Source: Nitrospinota bacterium
GTDB lineage: Bacteria; Nitrospirota; Nitrospiria; Nitrospirales; UBA8639
Direction of reading: 5' to 3'
Length of the DNA: 54,446 nucleotides
NCBI GenBank assembly: GCA_022572725.1
Contig: JACZVJ010000006.1
Location: 1-54,446, forward strand
In this document: in pieces, positions 26,986 through 39,343 of the stretch
Position numbering within the stretch: position 1 is the first letter of the stretch
How the letters are laid out: the number at the start of each line of letters is the position of its first letter
Position numbers and translations under genes: made by a program
The notes under the pieces: model-generated
Told to the model about the DNA's origin: nothing
The model's input: only the letters and a program-made list of their open reading frames with translations
Databases searched by the model: none

Positions 26986-28515
26986 TCATTTCGGGGCGCC
27001 CTGGCCCTCCCCCATCACCACAATATCGTACTGCTCGAGGTGTAGCAGGGGGTCCGGCTTGATGAGGATCTGGTGCTGATACTCGCGTTCGAGTTCCTCA
27101 ATTCCCTCATGCTCCGGATCCAGAAGCAAGTCGACGATTCGCGGATTGGCCCCCACCACAATTTTTTGTTGTCCGGTCGCCCTTCCAATTCGTCGGATAT
27201 CTCGAAAAATGTCATACACCACGGTCGTGGCCGATCTTGTGTACCCTCGCCCTTCGCAATCCGAACATATGTCGGAAAGAGTTCGAAGAAGATCCTCTCG
27301 AACCCGTTCACGAGAAATCTCAACGAGGCCAAGATCCGAGATTCGTGAAATTCTCGTTCGAGCCTTATCGGAAGCCATCGCATCAACCAACGCCTTGTAC
27401 ACCTTTTCCCGGTTTCGCTCCCGTTCCATATCAATAAAATCAATAATAATGATCCCCCCAATGCCACGGAGCTTGATTTGGTAAGCAATTTCCTTTGCCG
27501 CCTCCAAATTGGTTTTCAGGATCGTTTCTTCCTGATCGCGTTTTCCCACGTAGCGTCCCGTATTGACATCGATCACCGTCATCGCTTCGGCATGGTCGAT
27601 CACGATATGCCCACCGGACTTCAACCAGACTTTTCTGCCCAGGGCACGGGAAATTTCCATCTCGATGCCAAGAGAGTCAAAAAGGCTTTCTTCCTTCTCG
27701 TAGTGATACAGGCGGGAGGTTTGCTCAGGGAGGTACTTGTGAACGAAGTCTTTCACCTTGTTAAACTCGTCCTTGGAATCAATCAAGAGCCGATCCACTT
27801 TTTTCGTAAACAAATCCCGGACGACCCGGAGAGTCAGGTTGAGATCGGTATGAAGGAGGGCAGGAGCCGGCTGGTCTTGCTTTTTGAGAATGTCTTCCCA
27901 GACTGCGGCCAGGAATTCCACATCGGATTTAAGGTCATCTTCAGTCACCCCTTCACTCACAGTCCGGACAATGTACCCATACCCGGGTTTCCGAATCCGT
28001 CTCATAATTTCCTTCAGCCGGTACCGTTCCTCATCACTGCTAATCCGCCGTGATATCCCGATGTGGTCGACATTGGGCATAAAGACGAGGAACCGCCCCG
28101 GCAAAGAGGAGTAAGAAGTGACCCGAGGCCCTTTGGTTCCAATAGGCCCCTTGGAAATTTGCACGACCAAATCTTGACCTTCTTTCAACAACTCCTCGAT
28201 GGGACGGACCGTTTGACGACGCGGTCGTGGGAGTTCCGGCCCCTTATCGTCATCACCGTTTTCAACGAGAATGTCGCCTGGTTCCGTTCCGACAGAAAGA
28301 TCGGATACATGCATAAAGGCTGCACGGGCCAAGCCAATTTCCACGAAGGCTGCTTGCATGCCTGGCAACACCTTGCTGATTGTGCCTTTGTAGATATCAC
28401 CGACAAAGTCCTTTTTCTTGGCCCGATCCACATACAACTCGACCACCGTTTTGTTTTCCAAAACGGCCACCCGGGTTTCTTCACGAGCAACACTTATGGC
28501 AATCTCAAAGCCCAT
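26986..28515 (-). CDS. rng: Ribonuclease E/G family endoribonuclease (RNase G type)
   Basis: The 509-residue protein is the RNase G type: an S1 domain near the start ('DIYKGTISKVLPGMQAAFVE', then 'GLARAAFMHVSDL'), the RNase-H-like and 5'-sensor region, the catalytic 'IDFIDMERERNREK' and the Zn-link 'DICSDCEGRGYT' (CxxC). It lacks the long RNase E scaffold tail. It cleaves single-stranded A/U-rich RNA and processes rRNA. AAGGAG precedes the ATG. In E. coli rng also follows mreBCD, so the placement is conserved. Confidence 0.94.
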   Translation of the reverse strand: MGFEIAISVAREETRVAVLENKTVVELYVDRAKKKDFVGDIYKGTISKVLPGMQAAFVEIGLARAAFMHVSDLSVGTEPGDILVENGDDDKGPELPRPRRQTVRPIEELLKEGQDLVVQISKGPIGTKGPRVTSYSSLPGRFLVFMPNVDHIGISRRISSDEERYRLKEIMRRIRKPGYGYIVRTVSEGVTEDDLKSDVEFLAAVWEDILKKQDQPAPALLHTDLNLTLRVVRDLFTKKVDRLLIDSKDEFNKVKDFVHKYLPEQTSRLYHYEKEESLFDSLGIEMEISRALGRKVWLKSGGHIVIDHAEAMTVIDVNTGRYVGKRDQEETILKTNLEAAKEIAYQIKLRGIGGIIIIDFIDMERERNREKVYKALVDAMASDKARTRISRISDLGLVEISRERVREDLLRTLSDICSDCEGRGYTRSATTVVYDIFRDIRRIGRATGQQKIVVGANPRIVDLLLDPEHEGIEELEREYQHQILIKPDPLLHLEQYDIVVMGEGQGAPK

Positions 28516-28691
28516 GAGGACTCCTTTTTCTCCCAGTGGCCCTATTTCTTAAGACAAGGGCCCCCGCCCGTTTCGTGGGATAGGGATCCCTCGCACAATT
28601 TGACCCGTCTTCCCTGCCCGCCCTGAATCTGGAGCTTACCGTCCCCCGGCTCCGGGTTGGAGGGGTCCAGGCTTTTAGGTCGTAGGCCAAA

Positions 28692-29816
28692 TCAATATGG
28701 CAACAGAGTCAACCGCCGTCGTTTAACATTCATTAAGAGCCCCAGCGCCGCCATGGTGACGACCGTCGCACTTCCCCCGTAGCTCATCAAGGGTAAGGGG
28801 ATCCCCACGATTGGCGCAAGCCCGAGGGTCATGCCAATATTCACGACCACGCCAAAGGCTATCATGCCGACCACGCCGATGGCGACCAACGCTCCTAACA
28901 AGTCCCTTGCCTTTGAGGCAATGTCCAACCCCAGGAGGAATAAAGCCAGAAAAAGGGAAACTAAAAGCACTGAGCCGAAGAACCCCCACTCTTCCGCAAA
29001 TACCGCGAAGACAAAATCCGTGTGCCCTTCGGGTAAAAATTTGAACTGGGATTGCGTGCCTCCTTGGAGGCCTTTTCCAAAAAGTTCTCCTGAGCCAACG
29101 GCAATCCTGGATTGTAATCCATGGTAGCCTTTGCCTCCGGGATCATAAGCTGGATTCACGAAACTGATGATCCGCTCCTTTTGGTATTCGTAAAGAGATC
29201 CCCATAACTCACCCCATGCAAAGGGAAAAATCATAAGCGAAGAAAGGAGAACCAATCCAAACGTTTTGGATTTCACGCCCACCGCCAAGAGCAAGGTAAC
29301 ATAAATGGCCAGAAAACTGAGACTACTCCCAAGATCGGGCTGTTTCAGAGTTAACAAAAACCCCGGCAAAGTGAGGAGCCCAGGTAGGACCATGCGGTGG
29401 AGCCATCCGTATCGAACTCTCGTGGCATAGTACACCGAAAGCACCAAAATAAGGGAAAACTTGACAAACTCGGAGGGCTGAATGGCCAAGGGACCGAGAG
29501 CAATCCATCGCTGAGCCCCACGGCTGCTTTTCCCACTGACCAGGACGATGACAAGAAGAATCAGCCCAATGCCATAGAGTACATAAGCCCACCTGGCCAA
29601 CTTGTGGTAGTCCAAGCTGGCGAGAACCAAAAAAGCGAGGGCCCCGACCCCAATCCACAGGGTTTGCTTCAAGTAAACGGGGAACCCACTTCCTTGAGCA
29701 TCAGAAGTGACACTGTAGAGAGAGAGGCCTCCAAGGAAAAGAATGCTCACGATCACGCTCAAAAAACACCAATCGAAAGAATCCATTCCCCTTCGGTTTA
29801 AATGCCGTTCACCCAT
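28692..29816 (-). CDS. rodA: Rod shape-determining protein RodA
   Basis: The 374-residue polytopic SEDS glycosyltransferase has about ten membrane helices and the SEDS landmarks 'SSRGAQRWIALGPLAIQPSE' and 'LPEGHTDFVFAVFAEEWGF'. It polymerises peptidoglycan glycan strands in the elongasome together with PBP2. Its start overlaps the end of mrdA by eight bases, so the two are coupled. An internal ATG at codon 11 (MDSFDWCFL) is an alternative start. Confidence 0.95.
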   Translation of the reverse strand: MGERHLNRRGMDSFDWCFLSVIVSILFLGGLSLYSVTSDAQGSGFPVYLKQTLWIGVGALAFLVLASLDYHKLARWAYVLYGIGLILLVIVLVSGKSSRGAQRWIALGPLAIQPSEFVKFSLILVLSVYYATRVRYGWLHRMVLPGLLTLPGFLLTLKQPDLGSSLSFLAIYVTLLLAVGVKSKTFGLVLLSSLMIFPFAWGELWGSLYEYQKERIISFVNPAYDPGGKGYHGLQSRIAVGSGELFGKGLQGGTQSQFKFLPEGHTDFVFAVFAEEWGFFGSVLLVSLFLALFLLGLDIASKARDLLGALVAIGVVGMIAFGVVVNIGMTLGLAPIVGIPLPLMSYGGSATVVTMAALGLLMNVKRRRLTLLPY

Positions 29817-31689
29817 GGGTGGCCTTGGTGGGGTTCTGCGTTTCGAAGGGATGACTCGGGATTACTTTGGTCTCGCCATCGGGTGGAGCAGGTGAAAGCT
29901 CCATGAAGGCTTCAATCAATGTTTTCGCTAGCGGGGCCGCTACGGACCCCCCATGTCCCATATGCTCCACTAACACCGCCACAGCAATCCGAGGTGAACT
30001 CGCTGGAGCATAGGACACAAACCATGCATGATCTCGAAATTTTTTGGGCACTTCTTTTCCCCGCACGGCCCGGAGGCTTACCACCTGGGACGTTCCGGTT
30101 TTACCGGCAATGGAGACCAAGGCTGATTGAGCTCGCCGGGCCGTCCCTTCATTGACCACCGCAGTTAAGGCATTCTGGATTCTTCGAATATGGTCGGGGT
30201 GGATGTTCAAGGACGTCCCTGTTGGAGTTGCCCATTTCTCAATGGTTCCCGTTTCCCGGTGCCGTACGGCTCGAACCAAATGGGGCCTAGGTGAAATCCC
30301 GCCATTGGCAATAGTCGCGATGACCTTGGTCATTTGGAGGGGCGTCACAGTGACAAAACCCTGCCCAATAGAAACAGAAATCGTTTCGCCAGGGTACCAG
30401 GGCTCCCCTCGGGCCTGCTGTTTCCACGCAGAGGAAGGAACGAGGCCGGCTTGTTCAGACGGCAGGTCGATCCCGGTTTTTTCTCCGAGACCAAACTCTT
30501 TGGCATAGGAGGCAATCGTTTCGATACCCATCCGATGTCCGACTCTATAAAAATACACATCGCAGGACTGGACAATCGCCTTTCGCATGTTCACTGTACC
30601 GTGCCCACCCGCTTTCCAATCACGGTACGTTCGTCGCCCGAACCGAAAACCGCCTAAGCATTGAATCGTATCCGTGAAGTCAAGAGTGTTGGTCTCGAGT
30701 GCCGCAGCCGCCATAATAATTTTAAACGTAGAGCCCGGGGGGTACAGCCCTTGGATAGCCCGATTGGTTAACGGATGACGGGTATCCTGAAGGATATCGA
30801 GCCACTCCTGGGAGGTTAATCCACGGGAAAGAGCATTAGGGTCAAAACTGGGTCGGCTCGCCAACGCCAGTGTTTCCCCGGTGTTTGGGTCCAGTGCAAT
30901 AATAGCGCCCGCTTCCTGGCCTAACAGATCTTCCGCCAACTTCTGCAACCGAAAATCGATGGTTAAATAGATGTCATTCCCGGCCTGGGGCTTGTCTACC
31001 GAAATCATCCGCTTCTCATGGCCAAGCGCATCGACTTCGAGAAGTTTTCGACCGGCATGTCCCCTGAGAATTCCATCATACCTCGCCTCAACCCCATTTT
31101 GGCCGACAAGGCTCCCTGGATTGAGACCTTGGAATTCCTCTTGAGTCAGCTGATCCTCGGAAACCTCCCCCACGTACCCAAGGACATGGGCGGCATACGC
31201 GCCAAGGGGGTTGTTGCGCTGATATTCCGGTTGAATGACAACCCCTGGCAAATCCAATCGGTGGGATTCAATCAGGGCGGCTTCACGAAGGCTCAACCCC
31301 CCACTCAATTTAACCCGAGTGAGGGTCCCCTTAGGATGAAACTTCTTAGCCAACTCGGCCGAATCAAGCTCTAGGAGATCCACGAGCTCCCCAATCAGAA
31401 CTTGCCGATCTTTGACATCCTCCAGCTCCACATACAAATTGAAACTTGGAACGTTATTCGCAAGAATCTTCCCATTGCGGTCATAAATCAACCCCCGGGC
31501 CGGCTGTAAGACAATTGAACGCGTTCGGTTGTCTTGAGACAGACTCCGGTAATAAGGACCATCGCGGACCTGCAGCTGCCATAATCGCAGGACGAGAAAC
31601 GCGATAATCACCAGCACCCCGACCTTGATGAGAACCAGGCGCTGTTGAAGGTCAGTTAACTCTTTCGAGGGAAGTCCGCTTCCGTTCAT
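29809..31689 (-). CDS. mrdA: Penicillin-binding protein 2
   Basis: The 626-residue class B PBP is the elongation transpeptidase. It has one N-terminal membrane helix ('VGVLVIIAFLVLRLW'), a pedestal domain, and the catalytic motifs SxxK (S320-T-F-K323), SxD (S375-C-D377) and KTG (K530-T-G532). It crosslinks the glycan strands made by RodA. It lies between mreD and rodA in the order mreBCD-mrdA-rodA. Confidence 0.96.
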   Translation of the reverse strand: MNGSGLPSKELTDLQQRLVLIKVGVLVIIAFLVLRLWQLQVRDGPYYRSLSQDNRTRSIVLQPARGLIYDRNGKILANNVPSFNLYVELEDVKDRQVLIGELVDLLELDSAELAKKFHPKGTLTRVKLSGGLSLREAALIESHRLDLPGVVIQPEYQRNNPLGAYAAHVLGYVGEVSEDQLTQEEFQGLNPGSLVGQNGVEARYDGILRGHAGRKLLEVDALGHEKRMISVDKPQAGNDIYLTIDFRLQKLAEDLLGQEAGAIIALDPNTGETLALASRPSFDPNALSRGLTSQEWLDILQDTRHPLTNRAIQGLYPPGSTFKIIMAAAALETNTLDFTDTIQCLGGFRFGRRTYRDWKAGGHGTVNMRKAIVQSCDVYFYRVGHRMGIETIASYAKEFGLGEKTGIDLPSEQAGLVPSSAWKQQARGEPWYPGETISVSIGQGFVTVTPLQMTKVIATIANGGISPRPHLVRAVRHRETGTIEKWATPTGTSLNIHPDHIRRIQNALTAVVNEGTARRAQSALVSIAGKTGTSQVVSLRAVRGKEVPKKFRDHAWFVSYAPASSPRIAVAVLVEHMGHGGSVAAPLAKTLIEAFMELSPAPPDGETKVIPSHPFETQNPTKATHG

Positions 31690-31761
31690 AAATGGTTTCC
31701 CCAGGACCCATCCTGGCCTTCATGCTCCCGAGCCGGCGACACTCCAGGAAGACGTCTTTCC

Positions 31762-32250
31762 CTACAAATTTAAGGCTTGGGGACCCCACCGCGCCCGAAG
31801 CCAATTTGCACAGACAGCCACGAGCCCATCAAACAATGCCTGCGGAAGAAGAATCCGCGGGAATCCCTGCAACACCTCCTGGATCCCCATGCCCACCCTG
31901 GAAGACACCAAGAATACCACTCCAGAAAATATTGAAAAGAGGACCATGGGCACGAAGATCGCTCGAGGTGTCGTACTGATCAGGTGCTTGGCCATCAAGC
32001 CGGCTGAAAAACCGACCCCAGCTTTGGTCACCATATTCAGCCAGAGCTCTCCAGCAGAGAACAAGTCCTGACCAAACCCCAGCAGGAGTCCCACGACCAG
32101 CCCTTCAAAATGGCCAGCCCAAAACCCCACCACGCAGGCTGCCACCAGGCACAGGTCGGGGCGAATACCGAATGGGCTCAGAGAATGGAGGAGAGTGGCC
32201 TGAAAGGGAACAAGGAGCAGGACCAGTCCAGCGTAAAGACCTACTTTCAT
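31762..32250 (-). CDS. mreD: Rod shape-determining protein MreD
   Basis: The 162-residue protein has five to six membrane helices and the MreD-type 'GIRPDLCLVAACVVGFWAG' and 'GFGQDLFSAGELWLN' segments. It belongs to the inner-membrane elongasome complex with MreC, PBP2 and RodA. Its start overlaps the mreC stop by four bases. Confidence 0.9.
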   Translation of the reverse strand: MKVGLYAGLVLLLVPFQATLLHSLSPFGIRPDLCLVAACVVGFWAGHFEGLVVGLLLGFGQDLFSAGELWLNMVTKAGVGFSAGLMAKHLISTTPRAIFVPMVLFSIFSGVVFLVSSRVGMGIQEVLQGFPRILLPQALFDGLVAVCANWLRARWGPQALNL

Positions 32251-33149
32251 GGGAGCCCCGACCTGTGAACTGGGGAATCCAGCTCCTTGACTTTGGTCTC
32301 TATCCCATCTTCAGGTTGAATTGAGAGAAGGACCAGCACCTCCTCCAGTTTGGAAAAATCGACTACCGGATCAATGTGAGCTGATTGGAACAGGTCGTCC
32401 TCGCTTTCTTCAACCTGAACAACCCGGCCAACCAAGAGACCTCTGGGGAATCCCCCGGTCAGGCCAGAGGTCACGACCAAATCGCCTTTTTGCACGGGTG
32501 AAAGGGGGGGAATATACTTCATCCGTAGGAACCCCTTCGCCGTACCCTGAATGATTCCCCCATCTCGAGTCCGTTGCACCAACCCGGTCACCGCCACGTT
32601 GGGGTCGGTGAGGAGAAGGGCAATGCTCATTGACCCTGAAGTTTTTATCACCTGCCCGACCACACCGGCTGGCGTGATCACACCCATTTCGACTCGAATG
32701 CCATCATCCTCCCCTTTATCCAAAATCAGGGCCTGATACCAATTGGACGCGTTGCGCCCGACCACACGGGCGGCAACCGTCTGGAACTGGCCATGTTGGC
32801 GAAAGTTCAGCAAGTCAGCTAGTCGATCGGAGGCCAGCGCTTTCTCACGTAGCTGATTCATTTCCCCCTGTAAACGCTGGATCTCCTTCTGGAGATGGAT
32901 GTTCTGTTCGTACACGCCCTGCAAGGCGAGGTATTGATTCCACCAATCCCGAATACCTCGATCCAGGCCAGCCATGGCTTTGAATGGAACGGCAAGGACA
33001 TTGGCAAAGGGTTTCCCAACACTTTGGAGAATAACCTGGGCCTGTCGGGGTATCAGGGCCACGATCAAGAACGCCACCACAAGAAGGACAAGGAAGAGAC
33101 GTCTTCCCCCAGAACCAACCATGGGAAAGAGGCGAAGCCTACCGATCAT
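32247..33149 (-). CDS. mreC: Rod shape-determining protein MreC
   Basis: The 300-residue protein has an N-terminal membrane helix ('RLFLVLLVVAFLIVALIP'), a coiled coil at about residues 75-105 ('EQNIHLQKEIQRLQGEMNQL') and the periplasmic beta domain ('ARVVGRNASNWYQALILDKG', 'VTSGLTGGFPRGLLVGRV'). It scaffolds PBP2 to the MreB filament. It follows mreB by 14 bases. Confidence 0.95.
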   Translation of the reverse strand: MIGRLRLFPMVGSGGRRLFLVLLVVAFLIVALIPRQAQVILQSVGKPFANVLAVPFKAMAGLDRGIRDWWNQYLALQGVYEQNIHLQKEIQRLQGEMNQLREKALASDRLADLLNFRQHGQFQTVAARVVGRNASNWYQALILDKGEDDGIRVEMGVITPAGVVGQVIKTSGSMSIALLLTDPNVAVTGLVQRTRDGGIIQGTAKGFLRMKYIPPLSPVQKGDLVVTSGLTGGFPRGLLVGRVVQVEESEDDLFQSAHIDPVVDFSKLEEVLVLLSIQPEDGIETKVKELDSPVHRSGLP

Positions 33150-33163
33150 GGATTTTCCTCACC

Positions 33164-35004
<1,841 letters not shown>

Positions 35005-36408
35005 ATGTCGGCCAAAACCATGTTTGAAAAAATCTGGGATGCCCATGTTGTGGATGAGGAACCGGATGGGACTGCCCTCTTATATATCGATCGACACCTG
35101 GTCCATGAGGTGACCTCTCCCCAAGCCTTTGAAGGGCTCAAACAAACCGGCCGAAAGCCGAGGCGTCCCACTGCGGTTTTGGCCGTGCCGGATCACAATG
35201 TGCCGACGACGGACAGGCGGGTGGGAATTCCCGATCCCATGAGCCACCGGCAAATTCAAATGCTTGAAGAGAATTGTGCCGGTTTCAGCATTCAGATGTT
35301 CGGCATGAATGACATCCGCCAGGGCATTGTTCATGTGATTGGTCCGGAGCAAGGGCTCACGCTACCGGGCATGACCATTGTCTGCGGCGACTCGCATACT
35401 TCCACCCACGGAGCCTTTGGTGCGTTGGCCTTTGGGATCGGCACCAGTGAAGTCGAGCATGTTCTGGCCACCCAATGTCTGGTCCAAAAAAGACCCAAGA
35501 CCATGGAAATTCTGGTGGAGGGCACGCTGTCTGAGCACTGCTCTGCAAAAGATATGATCCTGGCTATTATCGGCGAGATCGGGACTTCCGGTGGGACCGG
35601 GTACGTGATGGAGTATACCGGATCCGCCATTCGGGCTCTTTCCATGGAGGGTCGAATGACCCTCTGCAACATGTCAATCGAGGGTGGGGCTCGGGCTGGT
35701 ATGATTGCCCCTGATGAGATCACCTTTTCATTCATCAAAGGCCGCCCGCTGGCGCCAAAAGGGACCCTACTCGACCAGGCCCTCGCCGCCTGGGCTGAAC
35801 TTGGCACCGACCCTGAAGTGCAATTCGACAAGGCCGTCCACCTTCAAGCCGAAGACATCGCCCCGCAGGTCACCTGGGGCACCAACCCGGGAATGGTCTC
35901 TCGCGTAGACGGCACAGTCCCGAACCCTCTTTCTATGCCGAAGGGGGCAGTGCGTCAGGCAGCGGAGCGCGCCCTGGAGTACATGGGTCTTAGGCCTGGT
36001 ACTCCGATCGAGCAAATCAAAATCGATCGCGTCTTTATTGGATCCTGCACCAACTCCCGCATTGAAGACCTGCGCGTGGTTGCCTCTTACTTAAAGGGGA
36101 AGAAGGTGGCTCCGTGGGTTCACGCCATGGTCGTTCCCGGTTCAGGCCTCGTCAAGAAGCAGGCTGAAGAGGAAGGGCTTGACCAGGTCTTCCGCTCAGC
36201 GGGTATGGAATGGCGTGAGTCGGGATGCAGTATGTGCCTCGCCATGAACGCTGATGTGCTTCAGCCTGGGGAACGATGCGCCTCAACCAGCAATCGAAAC
36301 TTCGAGGGGCGTCAGGGCAAAGGTGGCCGAACCCATTTGGTGTCCCCGGCCATGGCGGCAGCCGCAGCGGTGGCTGGACATTTTGTTGATATTCGGCATT
36401 GGGCCTAA
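35005..36408 (+). CDS. leuC: 3-isopropylmalate dehydratase large subunit
   Basis: The 467-residue aconitase-family protein isomerises 2- to 3-isopropylmalate in leucine synthesis. The three 4Fe-4S cysteines are present: C348 in 'GSCTNSR', C408 and C411 in 'GCSMCLAMN'. '[20 protein letters not shown]' is the family signature. AAGGAGGAGGA precedes the ATG. leuD follows 90 bases downstream; leuA and leuB are not in the window. Confidence 0.97.
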   Translation: MSAKTMFEKIWDAHVVDEEPDGTALLYIDRHLVHEVTSPQAFEGLKQTGRKPRRPTAVLAVPDHNVPTTDRRVGIPDPMSHRQIQMLEENCAGFSIQMFGMNDIRQGIVHVIGPEQGLTLPGMTIVCGDSHTSTHGAFGALAFGIGTSEVEHVLATQCLVQKRPKTMEILVEGTLSEHCSAKDMILAIIGEIGTSGGTGYVMEYTGSAIRALSMEGRMTLCNMSIEGGARAGMIAPDEITFSFIKGRPLAPKGTLLDQALAAWAELGTDPEVQFDKAVHLQAEDIAPQVTWGTNPGMVSRVDGTVPNPLSMPKGAVRQAAERALEYMGLRPGTPIEQIKIDRVFIGSCTNSRIEDLRVVASYLKGKKVAPWVHAMVVPGSGLVKKQAEEEGLDQVFRSAGMEWRESGCSMCLAMNADVLQPGERCASTSNRNFEGRQGKGGRTHLVSPAMAAAAAVAGHFVDIRHWA

Positions 36409-36498
36409 CCCCCTCCAAACGGTTCCAGGTGTGGGGAAAGGGGCCAGAATCCCCTTTCCGAATGGCCAAAACCCTCCCTTCATGAGAGGAATTTTTTC

Positions 36499-37116
36499 AT
36501 GGAAGCCTTTACCACTCTGACCGGTCTCGTCGCTGTACTCGATCGGGTGAATGTGGACACCGACCAAATCATTCCGAAGCAATACCTCAAGACCATTCAT
36601 CGAACGGGTCTGAAAGAAGGGTTGTTTGCTGACTGGCGCCATCGGCCCGATGGCTCGCTGGACCCTCTGTTCTTTATGAACCAAACTCGATATCAAGGGG
36701 CTACGATCCTGCTCACCGGGGATAATTTTGGCTGTGGATCCTCTCGAGAACATGCGCCCTGGGCACTCCTGGATTATGGTATTCGTTCCCTTCTGGCGCC
36801 AAGCTTCGCGGACATTTTTTTTAGCAATTGCTTTCAGAACGGGATTTTGCCCGTCAGACTCCAGGCTCACGAAATCCAACAACTGTTCGACGCAGTCCAT
36901 GCTCAAGAAGGATATCGCCTCATGATCGATCTGCCCTCCCAAAAGGTGAAGACTCCGGAGGGGACCTCGTTTCATTTTGACATTGACCCATTTCGGAAGA
37001 CTGGTCTCATTCAGGGGTTGGATGCAATTGATCTCACCCTCCAACGAGAGCCTGCCATTGCCGCCTACGAGGCGCGGCGGAAGCAGGAGGTTCCCTGGCT
37101 CTTTCAAGATCTGTAG
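36499..37116 (+). CDS. leuD: 3-isopropylmalate dehydratase small subunit
   Basis: The 205-residue swivel subunit of the LeuCD heterodimer shows 'DTDQIIPKQYLKTIHRTG' and 'NFGCGSSREHAPWALLDYG', the substrate-gating signature. AGAGGAA precedes the ATG. It ends about 55 bases before a weak hairpin with a T-run (37142-37178). Confidence 0.97.
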   Translation: MEAFTTLTGLVAVLDRVNVDTDQIIPKQYLKTIHRTGLKEGLFADWRHRPDGSLDPLFFMNQTRYQGATILLTGDNFGCGSSREHAPWALLDYGIRSLLAPSFADIFFSNCFQNGILPVRLQAHEIQQLFDAVHAQEGYRLMIDLPSQKVKTPEGTSFHFDIDPFRKTGLIQGLDAIDLTLQREPAIAAYEARRKQEVPWLFQDL

Positions 37117-37141
37117 CCGGATCGATGCTTATCCCCATTCG

Positions 37142-37178
37142 AGGGTAGTCCGTTCCCACCCGCCGACCCTGTTTTTTT
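37142..37178 (+). terminator. Possible weak terminator after leuD
   Basis: A 5-bp stem AGGGT/ACCCT with a 19-nt loop is followed by G and seven T residues (37172-37178). The T-run is good but the stem is short, so this is tentative. Confidence 0.3.
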
Positions 37179-37270
37179 ACTTGCCCCTTTTCTAAAACGC
37201 TTCTGTCCTCAGATTTTTTCTAGAAATCGGATGACATGTCATGGAACTAGCCCATATGACAAAAGGCACC

Positions 37271-37299
37271 TTTTGTCCGATCACTGACTCACGTATAGT
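37271..37299 (+). promoter_or_regulatory. Possible promoter of the Kef-type gene
   Basis: TTTTGT (37271-37276) and TATAGT (37294-37299) are 17 bases apart; TTGTCC two bases later is an alternative -35 with a 15-base spacer. If it is the promoter, the ATG at 37241 lies outside the transcript and the ATG at 37346 is the start. Confidence 0.3.
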
Positions 37300-37345
37300 A
37301 GGGCCAGGATCGTACAATCTGTACCGAGTTGAACCAAGCCACATC

Positions 37346-39343
37346 ATGAACGAAGCAAGTGTGCTCCGAGACGTTCTGGTTATCTTCTCCGTTTCCATTG
37401 GCGTGGTGTTCGTGTTTCATAAACTTCACTTCCCCTCTATCGCAGGATTTTTGTTTGCGGGCACGTTGGTAGGGCCTCACGGGTTCAATCTGATTTCGGA
37501 CCGCGAGGAAATTCAGGCTCTCGCGGAGATTGGGGTCATTCTTTTACTCTTTACCATTGGCCTCGAGTTTTCCCTAGCCCACCTCAAGTCCTCCCGGAAC
37601 CTCTTCTTGATTGGCGGTCCTGCACAGGTCCTGGGAGTTCTTTTTCTGGCCCTCTTGGGGGGGCTGGGGTTCGGCCTGACTGTTCAACAGGCCATATTCT
37701 GGGGCTTCCTTCTCTCTTTGAGCAGCACGGCAATTGTTCTCAAGGCATTGGCGGAGCGAGGGGAAACGGACACGCTCTACGGCCGTTCTACGATCGGGAT
37801 TTTGATCTTTCAGGACCTTGCTGTGGTGGCCATGATGCTCATCACTCCCCTGTTAGCCGAGCGTGGGAGTGAGGGAGTGGGGGTCGTGTTTGTCACTCTG
37901 GGGCAATCGGCTGCATTGGTGATCATGATTGTGGTCACAGCCCGAGTCATCGTCCCAAAAATTTTGGAGCTCATTGTTCGGACCAGGAGTCGAGAGCTCT
38001 TCCTGCTCACCGTGGTCGTGCTAGGGTTGGGCACCGCCTGGCTGACCTCACTCGCCGGCTTGTCACTTGCCTTGGGGGCTTTCATTGCAGGCCTGCTCAT
38101 TTCGGAGTCCGAATACAGCCACCAAGCGTTGGCCGATGTGCTTCCATTTCGAGACATTTTTAATAGCCTCTTTTTCGTGTCTATTGGAATGCTCATGGAC
38201 CCCCGGGTTGTTCTCGACCACCCTATTCTTATTTTGCTCCTACTCCTCGCGATATTTATTGGGAAATTTCTCACCGGGGCAGGAGCGGTTCTGGCCGCCG
38301 GAGGGCCCTTTCGTTCGGCAATTTTGTCCGGCATTGCTCTCGCACAGTTGGGAGAATTTGCTTTTATCCTGGCTCAACAGGGTCAGGAGACAGGCATACT
38401 CAGCCACGAAGCCTACAACGTATTTTTGGCCGTTTCTGTTCTCACGATGATCATTACCCCCTTCCTCATTCAGTGGGCCCCAAGAATTGCCCGTCGGACC
38501 GAAGCTATTCAACGGTTGTACCAATGGTGGCCGGGCCGGATGACGTCGCGGGTGGAGACGACCCAATTGAAGCTTAAGGGCCATGTGGTCATTGTTGGTT
38601 ATGGGCTGAATGGCCGAAACCTCGCCAGAGTTCTCCGAGAGGTGGAAATTTCCTACGTCGTTCTGGATATCCGGAGTGAGGTCGTTCAGTTGGAATTCGG
38701 GACCGGCGTGCCGATTCTCTATGGAGATGGGACTAATCCAACCGTCCTTCGACAAGTCCAAATAGAAAATGCACGAGTTTTCGTCATCGCCACATCCGAT
38801 CCTTTTAGTGCCCGGCGCATGGTCAGCCTGGCCCGCGGACTCAACCCGGCCCTCCATATCATCGTACGTACGCGGTATTTAAAAGAGTTAGAAGAACTCC
38901 GGCAGCTCGGAGCCAACGAGGTCATCCCGGAGGAGTTTGAGACCTCCATCGAGATTTCCGCTTTGGTGCTCCAGACCTATAAGCTTTCGAAGGACATCAT
39001 CCTTCAAAAGGCCGAACAGATTCGTCGTGAAGGATACGCCCTTTTACGGCGTGGTGAGCTTCCTGAGCTGGCTCATCATTTGCGGGCCGGCACACTTATG
39101 GATGTTGAGGTGGAAACGTGTCGCATTGATGAAGATTCACCCGCCCTCGGAAAACTCCTCATGGAGCTCCACATTCGCCCGAGGACTGGCGCTTCCGTTA
39201 TCGCACTCACCCGTAGCGGGATTACCCAATCCAACCCATCGGAAAAGACTCCCTTGGAGCAGGACGATGTCCTTGTCCTCTTGGGTTCCCGAGACCAAAT
39301 TCGTCGGGCTATTGGCCTGTTAGTAGATGCCAAGTCTGACTAA
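37346..39343 (+). CDS. Kef/CPA2-type monovalent cation:proton antiporter with TrkA-N and TrkA-C domains
   Basis: From the start chosen here the protein is 665 residues. About 12 membrane helices form the Na/H-exchanger fold ('LLFTIGLEFSLAHLKSSRN', 'GFLLSLSSTAIVLKALAERG'), followed by an NAD-binding TrkA-N domain ('HVVIVGYGLNGRNLARVL', about residues 410-530) and a C-terminal TrkA-C domain. Such proteins export K+ or Na+ under ligand control. The frame is open to an ATG at 37241, but the 35 extra residues lack membrane or protein character and precede a promoter-like site. There is no strong ribosome-binding site at either start. Confidence 0.9.
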   Translation: MNEASVLRDVLVIFSVSIGVVFVFHKLHFPSIAGFLFAGTLVGPHGFNLISDREEIQALAEIGVILLLFTIGLEFSLAHLKSSRNLFLIGGPAQVLGVLFLALLGGLGFGLTVQQAIFWGFLLSLSSTAIVLKALAERGETDTLYGRSTIGILIFQDLAVVAMMLITPLLAERGSEGVGVVFVTLGQSAALVIMIVVTARVIVPKILELIVRTRSRELFLLTVVVLGLGTAWLTSLAGLSLALGAFIAGLLISESEYSHQALADVLPFRDIFNSLFFVSIGMLMDPRVVLDHPILILLLLLAIFIGKFLTGAGAVLAAGGPFRSAILSGIALAQLGEFAFILAQQGQETGILSHEAYNVFLAVSVLTMIITPFLIQWAPRIARRTEAIQRLYQWWPGRMTSRVETTQLKLKGHVVIVGYGLNGRNLARVLREVEISYVVLDIRSEVVQLEFGTGVPILYGDGTNPTVLRQVQIENARVFVIATSDPFSARRMVSLARGLNPALHIIVRTRYLKELEELRQLGANEVIPEEFETSIEISALVLQTYKLSKDIILQKAEQIRREGYALLRRGELPELAHHLRAGTLMDVEVETCRIDEDSPALGKLLMELHIRPRTGASVIALTRSGITQSNPSEKTPLEQDDVLVLLGSRDQIRRAIGLLVDAKSD